Part shown: positions 16,052-24,196 of the stretch, piece after piece
How positions within the stretch are numbered: the stretch's first letter is position 1
Layout of the letters: each line of letters begins with the position of its first letter
NCBI GenBank assembly: GCA_015229045.1
Contig: JADGCJ010000043.1
Coordinates: 1 to 25,012 of the forward strand
Direction of reading: 5' to 3'
DNA: 25,012 nucleotides
DNA from: Magnetococcales bacterium
GTDB taxonomy: Bacteria; Pseudomonadota; Magnetococcia; Magnetococcales; DC0425bin3
Notes under the pieces: generated by a model
Database searches by the model: none
Told to the model about the DNA's origin: nothing
The model's input: only the letters and a program-made list of their open reading frames with translations
Position numbers and translations under genes: made by a program

Positions 16052-17131
16052 TCATCCACGGGTTAGGGGGAGAGGCGGGTGGTCCTTGGGTATCCTGCTG
16101 GAGGTCAGAAGAGAGTCGGAAAGAGCTGCCAGGATGCGCCCCTCGTCCAGGGTGCGCATGCAAACCGGATCAGGACATGAGTAATAAGCCTGGGTGTCAA
16201 CACAAGGCATACAGGTCAGCTTCTGTTCCGTGCGCACGACCCGGCACTGTTCGTACCAGGGGCGTGTAGCTGTGCAGTTGGTGGGACCAGCCAGGGTCAC
16301 CACGGGAGTGCCCATGGCTGCGGCGATATGTCCCAGTCCGGAGTCACCGGCCAACAACACCGCCAGCTTGCCAACGACATGGCCCACCGCATTGAGAGAG
16401 AGACCGGACGCCACCATGACACGCCGGTCGCCATCGACGAAGTGACCGGCAAGATCGGACTCGTCATCGCCAATGAATACCACCACCCGCGCATCAGGAA
16501 AGGAGTCCAGAAAACCCTCGATGACACGCTTGAATTTATCGGGAGGAAAGCGCTTGTTCTTCTGGTTGCTGGAACCACCCGGATGGACTCCAAGCACCGT
16601 GTGATCCTGAAGATCAACCTCTTTCCAAAAGGCTTCCCCTTCCGCGACCGATTCGGGCGTCGTGCGAAAAAAAAGCTTGCCGCGCTCGGCATTGGGCAAG
16701 AGCAGGCGAAGGATGGCCATGTTCAAATCGACCCGATGCCGGGAGTCGTCACCGACGATCCAGTGTGTGTATCCACGGTGGCGCCCGGCGGCAGAGTCCC
16801 CGGCAATGATGGGAATTCCTGAAAACAGCCTCAAAAACAACCCTATCTTGTAAGAAATTCGCGTACAGACAAGGGCAGCATCATATCTTTCCCGTCGCAA
16901 GCCATAAAACCATTTAACCAAAGCGGCAAATTTCATCGTGCCCGGGAGCATGACCTTCAGCTCATCGCACAGCGCCGAATCGGCAATGACCTGACCAGCC
17001 ACCCGGGTTCCCACCACCACACTGATATGGGCCCGAGGAAGCTCCCGACGCAAGGCCGCCAGCATGGGCGTCGCCATGATCAGATCGCCAATGCCCCAGG
17101 TTTGAAAAACGATCACCTTGTTCAGGTCCAC
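16052..17131 (-). CDS. family 9 glycosyltransferase (heptosyltransferase-like)
   Basis: GT-B enzyme that probably transfers a sugar from an ADP- or similar nucleotide donor during glycan assembly at the inner face of the membrane. The 359-residue protein has FQTWGIGDLIMATPMLAAL near the start (the GIGD glycine loop), LGVHPGGSSNQKNKRFP (about 180-196, the hallmark GT9 phosphate-binding region) and LLAGDSGLGHIAAAMGTPVV (about 259-278, with D-S-G-x-x-H). A Cys-rich stretch near 308-326 (CMPC...C...C) recalls the group whose C-terminal part holds several cysteines. The start is GTG 17131, preceded by a GGGGAG ribosome site. It is named by family; the actual sugar is unknown. Confidence 0.88.
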   Translation of the reverse strand: MDLNKVIVFQTWGIGDLIMATPMLAALRRELPRAHISVVVGTRVAGQVIADSALCDELKVMLPGTMKFAALVKWFYGLRRERYDAALVCTRISYKIGLFLRLFSGIPIIAGDSAAGRHRGYTHWIVGDDSRHRVDLNMAILRLLLPNAERGKLFFRTTPESVAEGEAFWKEVDLQDHTVLGVHPGGSSNQKNKRFPPDKFKRVIEGFLDSFPDARVVVFIGDDESDLAGHFVDGDRRVMVASGLSLNAVGHVVGKLAVLLAGDSGLGHIAAAMGTPVVTLAGPTNCTATRPWYEQCRVVRTEQKLTCMPCVDTQAYYSCPDPVCMRTLDEGRILAALSDSLLTSSRIPKDHPPLPLTRG

Positions 17132-17198
17132 CCGACGCTCCCCCCCAGGTATGCCTCACTCTCCAATCTGACCTGACTCATGCAACTCTCCCACGGTC

Positions 17199-18167
17199 TC
17201 ACGCCGTGCCGGGAGAGAGGTACTGTTTTTTTCTTTTCTGTCTTTGCAGTGCATTTCGAAACAAGGTCACGGACACCCCAACCAAAATGCCAAGGACGAA
17301 GCCAGTCATGACCATCATCCTCTTGACGGGCCGAACAACCTTGCCCTTTGGCGACACGACAGCCGGGTCAATCACCCTGAAGGCAAATTCCGTGCGAACA
17401 TTGGCAAACATGTTGTTCTTGATCGACTCTTCCATCATGACGATCAGGATCTGCCGAATTTCGACCACGGTAGTCTTGGCCAACTCCGCAGTCAAATACT
17501 TGACGCTCTCCTGGGTATCCCGGGCAGCCTGCATGCGCAGGTGATTGTTGATCCGTTCCACCATGAGATTGGCCCAGCGCGCGGCTATTTCCCGATCCGG
17601 CCACTCGACCGCCAACGTGATCAAGCCAGTCTTGATATCCTCGGACACCCTGAACAAACCTTTGGCAAACTCCACCCCGTGCCAGGGGGTGGGGATTGAG
17701 TCGGGGTTACCCCCCCGCCATTGGCGGGCCTGTTCATCCCACTGTTTGGCGAAAAAAACAGGCATGAGGTTCTCTTCGGTGATGAACTTTTCGAGAAAAG
17801 CCCGCGACTTCAGTTTGGCCAGGGCAGTCTCCTTGGACCCACTGCCGCTGCTCGGAATCTTGATGCCGACCACAGCGGCCAGGCTGCTGGCCTGATTCAT
17901 CATGGACGACCGATTCTGGTTTGCATCTTGAGTGACGTATTCGAGCAGAACCTCCGCCCTATAGATGGGAACCATCGTAAAGGCCATGGCCGCAGCCGCA
18001 GCAGAAAACAAAAACGCCGTGAGAAAAATCAACCACTTGCCGCGCTTCAAGACCCCCCATAGGGCGAAGAGATCGACGTCATCCTCATCCACCTGGGGGC
18101 GAGGAGGCACCACGGACACACCGGGAACATCAGGCGTCGTCGGGGCTGATTGTTGGAGATCTGGCAT
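17199..18167 (-). CDS. Wzz-type chain-length determinant
   Basis: Polysaccharide co-polymerase that sets polymer length with Wzy. From ATG 18167 it has 322 residues: a cytoplasmic Pro-rich start, span 1 at about 45-66, a periplasmic coiled domain beginning with the IYRAEVLLEY segment typical of Wzz, and span 2 at about 286-303. A VVSPKGKVVRPVK motif, the proline-glycine region of the family, lies just before span 2. The basic tail (RQKRKKQ) has no tyrosine-kinase domain, so this is a class 1-like or kinase-less form. An alternative TTG at 18206 has a GGGGG ribosome site and would add 13 residues. The stop lies in the loop of a hairpin (17186-17217). Confidence 0.88.
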   Translation of the reverse strand: MPDLQQSAPTTPDVPGVSVVPPRPQVDEDDVDLFALWGVLKRGKWLIFLTAFLFSAAAAAMAFTMVPIYRAEVLLEYVTQDANQNRSSMMNQASSLAAVVGIKIPSSGSGSKETALAKLKSRAFLEKFITEENLMPVFFAKQWDEQARQWRGGNPDSIPTPWHGVEFAKGLFRVSEDIKTGLITLAVEWPDREIAARWANLMVERINNHLRMQAARDTQESVKYLTAELAKTTVVEIRQILIVMMEESIKNNMFANVRTEFAFRVIDPAVVSPKGKVVRPVKRMMVMTGFVLGILVGVSVTLFRNALQRQKRKKQYLSPGTA

Positions 18168-18387
18168 GGCATTGTCCGTTATTTGACTCGATCGCCGCTC
18201 TGCCAACAGAACCCCCGATCAAACGACAAGAAGCGACGACCACAGGGTTCAACTGGCCAAAACACGCTTAGGCACAGCAAGAGCGTCCGAAGTCGGCAAC
18301 TCAGGCCGCCTGACGGTGCCGCATCCACATAGACGCTGTCAAGGCCCCCCAGAAAACACATCTCCCTTTTGCAGATATTTACTAAAG

Positions 18388-19251
18388 TTAAAATCTCGAC
18401 ACTTTTTCTCCTTTTTTTATCAACTCAAAAGTAAACTGCCAAGCTAGCAACTGCACCAGAGGAACCTTTGTCAACACTTGATCTATGCCATCCAAGACTG
18501 GCAGTAATTTTTCTGCGTAAGCGGCAATAATACTTGTAATATGCCAGTACCTTACCTCGCCAAGATCAAAAAATTGTTTAGCGAATCGAACATCTTTTAA
18601 GCTCAAGATATGTTCTTTTTCCCATTTAGTCCGCATTTGCGGTGTAAAATTCCGGTAAATAATAATGAAAGGATTATAACCTAACGCCTCAACAGCAAGC
18701 AGCTTTGCCCCTGGCACCATGATGCGGCGAAGCTCGTAAAACGCGTAAGAGAGATCCAAGTGATGTAACATTCCACTGCAAACGATGCACTCGACGGAAC
18801 TGTCAGGAAATCTTGTGTTTTCCGCATCCGCTTGAAGAAAATAGGTGTTCTTGGAAACTCCCTCCTCCTCGGCATCTTTCTTTGCGTTTTCGATGGAAAT
18901 TGGACTGATATCCAGCCCGATAGCCAGCTTTGCACCTAGTTTCGCAGCGCGAATAGCCGTATTTCCATTACCACAGGCATAGTCCAAGAATATTTTTCCT
19001 TTTACGTTCTCTTCCATCCACTTGTTTACATAATTTCCTGACAACGCACTTCCTTTGTAAAATTTCTTATTTCCATAGAACTTCTCATATTCATTCCTTC
19101 TTAACGCTTCTATTCTTTGGCGATCTCGATCTCGATCATGAAAGCTCAATTCATCGATCTTTCTCGAATCCAAACTAGAGACCCAGTCTTCGTTTGATAT
19201 TCTGCTTATTTTATCCAATTCTCGCTTTAAAACCAAAACATCCGCTCTCAT
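18388..19251 (-). CDS. class I SAM-dependent methyltransferase, AT-rich
   Basis: Probably methylates a small molecule or sugar of the polysaccharide; the substrate is unknown. From ATG 19251 it has 287 residues. The SAM-binding Rossmann domain shows motif I FLDYACGNGNTAIRAAKLGA (about 90-109), an acidic residue in GLDISP (about 113-118), the QADAENTRFPDSS segment (about 140-152) and CSGMLHHLDLSYAF (about 157-170), the pattern of Methyltransf_11 proteins. The C-terminal 80 residues carry hydrophobic stretches. Base composition is far lower in G+C than that of either neighbour (about one-third GC near 19020-19080), so the gene was probably gained separately. An upstream GTG at 19362 with GGAGTG ahead of it is a rival start (324 residues). 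Confidence 0.8.
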   Translation of the reverse strand: MRADVLVLKRELDKISRISNEDWVSSLDSRKIDELSFHDRDRDRQRIEALRRNEYEKFYGNKKFYKGSALSGNYVNKWMEENVKGKIFLDYACGNGNTAIRAAKLGAKLAIGLDISPISIENAKKDAEEEGVSKNTYFLQADAENTRFPDSSVECIVCSGMLHHLDLSYAFYELRRIMVPGAKLLAVEALGYNPFIIIYRNFTPQMRTKWEKEHILSLKDVRFAKQFFDLGEVRYWHITSIIAAYAEKLLPVLDGIDQVLTKVPLVQLLAWQFTFELIKKGEKVSRF

Positions 19252-19443
19252 AACCACCCCCGCATCTGTTATAGTACTTACAGCACCCCACTCAAGAGCA
19301 ACCCCGACGACTCTAGTATGTAGATGAAGTGCTGTCAAGAAATAAACACGCAAGACTCGCACGACGATTCACTCCGTTTGTACTTCCACAACTTTAGCTG
19401 AAAATCAGGGACTGCTCGGGGATGTTACAGATGGCTTCTCGCT

Positions 19444-20643
19444 TTACTTTGATAAATTTTTAGCAACACGCCAATACTCCGGATGCGTGACTCGGAATCG
19501 CCGGGCAAAGCGGATTTTTCTGACGCTGGTGAACAACCAGACCCGAAAATCGAACACCGTCGCGACGAGGGCAACCAGACGCCTGTCCAGTCGCGCCACA
19601 GCGACGGCCAGGCGCATGACGGGCTTGATCGTCGGATAATCGGGGTAGCGATCCAGACAGGTCAACCCGAAAGCAGCGTCATCAACGTTGCCCCGGCGCA
19701 ACGAATGCAGGGTCATCATGCGAATCTGATAGGGCAGCCGACCCTGCCACAGCGCGAACACCGCCTGTTTGGTTCCAGCATCCAGCCAAGCATAACCCGT
19801 GACAGCATCACGAATGTACCCCCACTCCTCCAGGACCAGCCGCACCGTGCGCGACGTGGAGACCGACTGCTGATTGATGTAAAAAAAAGCCACCGGCGTT
19901 GTGGAAAAAACCACCGCAAAACGGGAAGCGATCCGCGACATGTACTCCAGGTCAAAACCGGCGATAGGGGCGATACCTCCCAAGACATCACGGGCAGACG
20001 TGCGATAGAGTACCCCCGCCTGTTGCGGCCACCCCTTTTCCCAGAGCAGACGCAACGCCTCGGGAGGGGGATAACAGCCGTCCATATCGTCAGTTCCCGA
20101 CAGCAGAAACGGCCTGCCTGATCCCTCGATGCAGACGCACATGCCACCGAAGAACCCAGCTTCGGGATGCTTTTCGAGGCTGGCTACCGCCAATTCCAAA
20201 AAATGCGGCAGCAGCAAGTCGTCGTCGGCCAGATAGCAGAAATAGGGAGTCTTTACCCTCTCAAAGCCCAAAGTGGTGTTGCGAATGCTGCCGATATTGG
20301 TCTCATTGCAATAATACTGAAACCTGGCATCGCGTCGGGTAAAGGCCGCCACGATCTGTTCCGTTTCGTCCTGGGAGGCGTTGTCGCATACATGGACCAC
20401 GAAACGGGGGTAGGTCTGGTTCAGGACACTTTGCAGGGCACGACCCAGCAGGTCAGGCCGCCGATACGTCGGCACGACGACGGTGACCTGCGGGAACAAC
20501 GCAACGTTTGTTTCCCTGTTTTGTGCTTGTGTATTCAATGGATTTATTTCACTTATGCCAACGGGATAAACCCTCAACAGGCGACGACCACCCCTCGTGT
20601 GCATCCACCCGCACACGAGAACCCTCACACAGGCTATGCACAA
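19444..20643 (-). CDS. family 2 glycosyltransferase
   Basis: Inverting GT-A enzyme that adds a sugar to the growing lipid-linked repeat unit. The domain begins at VTVVVPTYRRPDLLGRALQS (about 53-72), followed by CDNASQDETEQI (about 86-97), a TNIGSIRNTTLGF nucleotide-binding segment (about 119-131) and the DXD-like LADDDLL (about 142-148) for metal and UDP-sugar. The C-terminal third is Arg-rich and helical. The start is uncertain: GTG 20643 has a good GAGGTG site 9 nt ahead and gives 399 residues, but its first 50 are atypical; TTG 20499 would begin directly at the conserved fold. It is the first gene of the minus arm and diverges from the aminotransferase operon. Confidence 0.85.
   Translation of the reverse strand: MCIACVRVLVCGWMHTRGGRRLLRVYPVGISEINPLNTQAQNRETNVALFPQVTVVVPTYRRPDLLGRALQSVLNQTYPRFVVHVCDNASQDETEQIVAAFTRRDARFQYYCNETNIGSIRNTTLGFERVKTPYFCYLADDDLLLPHFLELAVASLEKHPEAGFFGGMCVCIEGSGRPFLLSGTDDMDGCYPPPEALRLLWEKGWPQQAGVLYRTSARDVLGGIAPIAGFDLEYMSRIASRFAVVFSTTPVAFFYINQQSVSTSRTVRLVLEEWGYIRDAVTGYAWLDAGTKQAVFALWQGRLPYQIRMMTLHSLRRGNVDDAAFGLTCLDRYPDYPTIKPVMRLAVAVARLDRRLVALVATVFDFRVWLFTSVRKIRFARRFRVTHPEYWRVAKNLSK
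20594..20619. repeat. perfect 9-bp inverted repeat
   Basis: CTCGTGTGC (20594-20602) pairs exactly with GCACACGAG (20611-20619) around the 8-nt ATCCACCC loop. It lies in the leader or very start of the GT2 gene, depending on the start codon. No T-run follows, so it is not an intrinsic terminator; an RNA switch or protein site is possible. Confidence 0.5.
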
Positions 20644-21010
20644 CGCGGCACCTCAATCGACTCCACCTTGCGATACGAAAGGCGCGACGGCGTGACACGA
20701 AAAAACAGAATTTTCACCCTAATAAAGCGCCACGCAACCAAGAACACTGGAACGTGCCCGACACCGATCGTGAGCAAAGCCCTTGCCTGATGGAACCTGG
20801 CATGGTACGCTCAACGAAAACGGTGTTCAAGGTAAGACTGGTTTTGCCCTTCTCGTGTGTCGGTATCCTTTCGGTTGGACGCGCTGGCAATCAAGATCGA
20901 AACGGGTCGTCGTCAGGTGGCATGTCTGGAAGGTTGGGCTTTTCGTGCTGCCCTCCGCCAGGTGATCGATTTTTTTTATCGTAAGATACTCCCATTTTCG
21001 AGGAAAGCTG
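20644..21010. promoter_or_regulatory. 367-bp divergent intergenic region of the polysaccharide locus
   Basis: Separates the two arms of the locus and should hold both promoters. I see no JUMPstart-like element and no convincing -35/-10 pair. Near its right end the palindrome CGAT-T-run-ATCG (about 20970-20985) lies ahead of the GAGGAAAG ribosome site at 21000-21007. Short open frames inside (for example from 20857) have no ribosome site or recognisable protein. Confidence 0.45.
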
Positions 21011-22129
21011 ATGAGTACGCTACGGAAGGTTCCATTTTTCAATTATTCGTACCTTTTCACCCATAGCGAGAAATCCTTCATGGATGTCATCGCCGATGTC
21101 GGTCGGCGTGGTGCCTTCATCATGCAGAAGGATCTGAGCAACTTTGAAAAGCGTCTGGCTGACTATACCGGAGCGCGTTACGCCCTTGGCGTCGCCAACG
21201 CCACCGATGGCCTGCAAATGGTCCTGATGGCTGGGGGCATCGGTCCGGGTGACGAGGTTCTGTTCTGCTCCCACACCATGGTTGCCACGGCCTCGGCCAT
21301 CCACTTTGCCGGTGGCGTACCCGTGCCCGTGGAGACCGGCCCCGACCACCTGATGGATCCCACCAAGGTCGAAGCGCACATCACTCCCAGGACCAGGGCG
21401 ATCATGCCGACCCAGCTCAATGGCCGGGTCGCCAACATGGACGCCATCCAGGCCATCGCCGACAAACACGGGTTACAGGTCTACGAAGATGCCGCCCAGG
21501 CCCTGGGCGCCAGATTCAAGGGACGCTGCGCGGGCACCTTTGGCGTGGGAGCCTGCATCAGCTTCTATCCGGCAAAAGTCCTGGGATGCTTCGGAGATGC
21601 CGGGGCCGTTCTGTGCAACGATGACGAGGTTTATCGCCGGCTGCTCATGCTGCGCGACCATGGCCGCGATGATCATTCGGGCGATGTGGAGATGTGGGGC
21701 TTCAACAGCCGCCTGGACAACCTGCAAGCCGCACTCCTGGATTGTCAGCTCGATGGCTTCCCCCAGGTGATCGAGAGACGGCGCCACATCGCGCAAATGT
21801 ACCAGGATCGTTTGGGTCACCTGAAACAATTGATCCTCCCCCCCGCTCCGGGCAGCGACCCCGACCATTTTGATATTTTCCAAAACTATGAGATCGAGGC
21901 CGAACGCCGGGATGAATTGAAGAAATTCCTGGCCGATCGTGGTGTCGGCACCCTGATCCAGTGGGGCGGCAAGGCGGTTCACCAGTTCCGTGCCCTGGGT
22001 TTCAGGCAGTCCCTGCCCGTGACCGAAAAAATGTTTCACGCGCTGCTCATGATTCCCATGAACATGTCGCAATCCGATGACGACGTGGCCTACGTCTGCG
22101 ACCGTATCCAGGAATTTTATCATGCTTGA
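21011..22129 (+). CDS. DegT/DnrJ/EryC1/StrS-family aminotransferase
   Basis: PLP enzyme that usually aminates a nucleotide-linked keto-sugar with glutamate as donor. The 372-residue protein has the family run: GARYALGVANATDGLQMVL (55-73, cofactor phosphate loop), GDEVLFCSHTMVATASAI (80-97), EDAAQALGARFKGR (159-172, Asp160 to the PLP ring nitrogen) and SFYPAKVLGCFGDAGAV (184-200), with Lys189 as the Schiff-base lysine. GFNSRLDNLQAALL (about 230-243) is also typical. All catalytic residues are present, so it is an active aminotransferase rather than a PLP-dependent dehydratase, which would have His at 189. GAGGAAAG at 21000-21007 precedes the ATG. The E1-alpha gene overlaps its end by 8 bp. Confidence 0.92.
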   Translation: MSTLRKVPFFNYSYLFTHSEKSFMDVIADVGRRGAFIMQKDLSNFEKRLADYTGARYALGVANATDGLQMVLMAGGIGPGDEVLFCSHTMVATASAIHFAGGVPVPVETGPDHLMDPTKVEAHITPRTRAIMPTQLNGRVANMDAIQAIADKHGLQVYEDAAQALGARFKGRCAGTFGVGACISFYPAKVLGCFGDAGAVLCNDDEVYRRLLMLRDHGRDDHSGDVEMWGFNSRLDNLQAALLDCQLDGFPQVIERRRHIAQMYQDRLGHLKQLILPPAPGSDPDHFDIFQNYEIEAERRDELKKFLADRGVGTLIQWGGKAVHQFRALGFRQSLPVTEKMFHALLMIPMNMSQSDDDVAYVCDRIQEFYHA

Positions 22130-23207
22130 CCGGCCGGGTTCCGCAACGCCACACCAGGCTCCCTTCAAGTCGGAACTTGGCGATTTTGCCAATCCTGCCT
22201 GCTACAACAAGCCCCTGGACATCACCGGGGAGGATCCGCAGGTATTGCTCGCTTTTTTGCGCAAGATGATCCTGATCCGCCTGTGCGAACAGACCATCGC
22301 CAATCTGGTGCGCGACGGCGAGGTCAAGTGCCCCTGCCATCTGGGCGTCGGCCAGGAGGCCATCGCCGTCGGCGTGACGCACCACCTGACGCCCCGGGAC
22401 CAGACATTCAGCGCACACAGATCGCATGCCCATTTTCTCGCCCTTGTCGATGACCCTGCCCCGTTGCTGCACGAAGTCCTGGGCAAGGCCACCGGCAGCT
22501 CCCGTGGCATGGGCGGCTCGCAACATCTGATCGCCGCTGACAAGGGGTTCACCGGATCCAACCCCATCGTGGGCGGGGTCATTCCCGTGGCGGTTGGCGC
22601 GGCTCTGGCCAACAAGATGGACGGCCAGGGGCATGTGGCGACGGTCTTTTTTGGCGATGGGGCCTCCGAAGAGGGCGGCCTGCACGAGTGTCTCAATCTG
22701 GCGGCCAACTTTGTCCTGCCCACCCTGTTCGTTTGTGAAAATAATTTTTACGCCAGCCAGATGGATATCTGCCTGCGCCAGCCGAGCGATCGCATCTCCC
22801 GCTTTGCCGAGGCTCATCGCGTGGAGGTTCGCGTGGTGGATGGCAACGATGTCCTGGCTGTCTCGCGGGCCGCCAAGGAGCTGATCGCCGCCGCCCGCAC
22901 CAACCAGCGGCCCGGTTTCCTGGAAACGATCACCTACCGCTGGCTCGGACACGTCGGCCACCGGGAAGATATCGATGTGGGCATCAAACGCAAGCTGGAT
23001 GACCTGAAACAGTGGAAACTGCGCGATCCCATCGCCCGTCTGCAATCGGCCCTGCAAGCCGCCGGACATCTGACGCCCGCCGCGTTTGCAGCCATCCAAC
23101 ATGACGTTCAGCTCCGCATCGACAGGGACGTGGAATTGGCAAGGGCTGCCCCCTTTCCGGATCCCGCCGTTCTGCTGGACTATGTGTACTGCCAAAGTGG
23201 CTCATGA
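22122..23207 (+). CDS. thiamine-diphosphate dehydrogenase E1 alpha subunit (2-oxoacid/acetoin dehydrogenase type)
   Basis: Alpha half of an alpha2beta2 E1 enzyme that decarboxylates a 2-oxoacid, or splits acetoin, on thiamine diphosphate. The 361-residue protein has CHLGVGQEAIAVGV (72-85), HRSHAHFLAL (99-108), GSSRGMGGSQHL (125-136) and the full cofactor motif from GDGASEEGGLHE (178-189) to ENN (206-208), which binds Mg and the diphosphate. The C-terminal YRWLGHVGHREDID segment replaces the usual YRxxGHSxxD. The start is ATG 22122, with AGGA ahead of it inside the end of the aminotransferase gene; a 15-codon-longer frame would overlap more. Overlaps on both sides place it in the sugar operon. 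No E2 lipoyl acyltransferase or E3 is seen, so the acyl acceptor may be something other than lipoate, perhaps a sugar. Confidence 0.88.
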   Translation: MLDRPGSATPHQAPFKSELGDFANPACYNKPLDITGEDPQVLLAFLRKMILIRLCEQTIANLVRDGEVKCPCHLGVGQEAIAVGVTHHLTPRDQTFSAHRSHAHFLALVDDPAPLLHEVLGKATGSSRGMGGSQHLIAADKGFTGSNPIVGGVIPVAVGAALANKMDGQGHVATVFFGDGASEEGGLHECLNLAANFVLPTLFVCENNFYASQMDICLRQPSDRISRFAEAHRVEVRVVDGNDVLAVSRAAKELIAAARTNQRPGFLETITYRWLGHVGHREDIDVGIKRKLDDLKQWKLRDPIARLQSALQAAGHLTPAAFAAIQHDVQLRIDRDVELARAAPFPDPAVLLDYVYCQSGS

Positions 23208-24196
23208 TCATGCAAAAAAATGACGATATCAATTACGGCGAGGCCATCCTGGCCGGTTTTGAATACCTGCTGACCCGCTATCCCAAGGTTTTTACCATGG
23301 GACAGGGACTCTGGAGTCCCTGGTATGTGGGCAACTCCATGACCAATCTGGACAAGAAGTTTGGCCAGGAGCGGGTGATCGACACCCCCATCTCCGAATT
23401 GTCCACCACCGGCATGGCCATTGGCGCCTCGCTCCTCGGCTATCGCCCGATCATCGTCTATCCCCGCATGGACTTCATGATCCTGGCCATGGACCAGATC
23501 GTCAATCAGGCGGCCAAGTGGCGCCATATGCTGGGGGGACAATCCCATGCGCCGGTGACCTTTCGCAGCATCATCAACCGTGGCGGGGAGCAGGGTGCCC
23601 AGCATTCGCAGGCTCTGCATGCCTGGTTTGCCCATGTGCCGGGTCTGCGCGTGGTCATGCCCTATTCGGTCCGGGATGCGCGTGACCTGCTGATCGCCGC
23701 CGTTCTCTGCGACGACCCGGTCATGTACATCGACGACCGCTGGTTGTACAGCAATACCGACACCCTGCCGCCCGTCACCGAGCAACGTCTGGTCGATCAG
23801 CGCCCCGAGGTGCGCCACCCGGGCCAACATATAACCCTGGTGGCCGCCGGTTATTCGGTGCATCTGGCCCTGGAGGCTGCCAAGGCCCTCGAAGAAGAAA
23901 AAATTTCCTGCGAGGTGGTCGATCTGCGGGTGATCAATCCGCTCGATATTGCCCCGGTGGTGGCTTCGGTTGCCAGGACCGGGCGGCTTTGTGTCATCGA
24001 TGGGGGGTGGCGCACGTGTGGTCTGGCTGGCGAGGTGATCGCTGCGGTGGTCGAAAAACTGCCGGTCGCCACGCTCAAGGCCTCCCCGCGCCGACTCACC
24101 CTGCCCGATGCCCCGGCCCCCAGCAGCAAACCGCTGGAGGATCTCTACTACACTACGGTCAAACAGATCATGCAGACGGTGCGGGAGATGTCATGA
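23204..24196 (+). CDS. thiamine-diphosphate dehydrogenase E1 beta subunit
   Basis: Pairs with the preceding alpha subunit. The 330-residue protein has the transketolase pyrimidine domain with TPISELSTTGMAIGASLLGY (61-80), where Glu65 is the residue that activates the thiamine aminopyrimidine. DQIVNQAAKWRHMLGGQ (about 98-114), GAQHSQALHAWFAHVPGLRV (about 130-149) and DDPVMYIDDRWLY follow, all close to pyruvate/acetoin E1-beta. The transketolase C-terminal domain (about 195-320) contains ITLVAAGYSVHLALEAA and CEVVDLRVINPLDI. The ATG overlaps the alpha stop in an ATGA; an ATG two codons later is possible. Its own stop overlaps the next start in the same way. All motifs look intact, so the heterotetramer should be active. 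Confidence 0.88.
   Translation: MIMQKNDDINYGEAILAGFEYLLTRYPKVFTMGQGLWSPWYVGNSMTNLDKKFGQERVIDTPISELSTTGMAIGASLLGYRPIIVYPRMDFMILAMDQIVNQAAKWRHMLGGQSHAPVTFRSIINRGGEQGAQHSQALHAWFAHVPGLRVVMPYSVRDARDLLIAAVLCDDPVMYIDDRWLYSNTDTLPPVTEQRLVDQRPEVRHPGQHITLVAAGYSVHLALEAAKALEEEKISCEVVDLRVINPLDIAPVVASVARTGRLCVIDGGWRTCGLAGEVIAAVVEKLPVATLKASPRRLTLPDAPAPSSKPLEDLYYTTVKQIMQTVREMS

Noticed and set aside
16060..16085. C-rich end of the GT9 gene (PPLPLTRG) as a repeat-derived tail
   Set aside because: It resembles short C-rich repeats seen in many genomes, but no second copy occurs in the window, so it cannot be supported.
17186..17217. Hairpin CTCTCCC...GGGAGAG around the Wzz stop as a terminator
   Set aside because: No T-run follows on the minus (transcribed) strand; the T-run on the plus strand is part of the Wzz Lys-rich coding sequence. 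GT9 downstream also seems to belong to the same transcript.
20857..21066. Short open frames between the two arms of the polysaccharide locus
   Set aside because: No ribosome site, no domain, and overlap with the firmly placed aminotransferase start.
22047..23195. 382-codon open frame on the minus strand
   Set aside because: Antisense to the E1-alpha gene, whose cofactor motif is intact.
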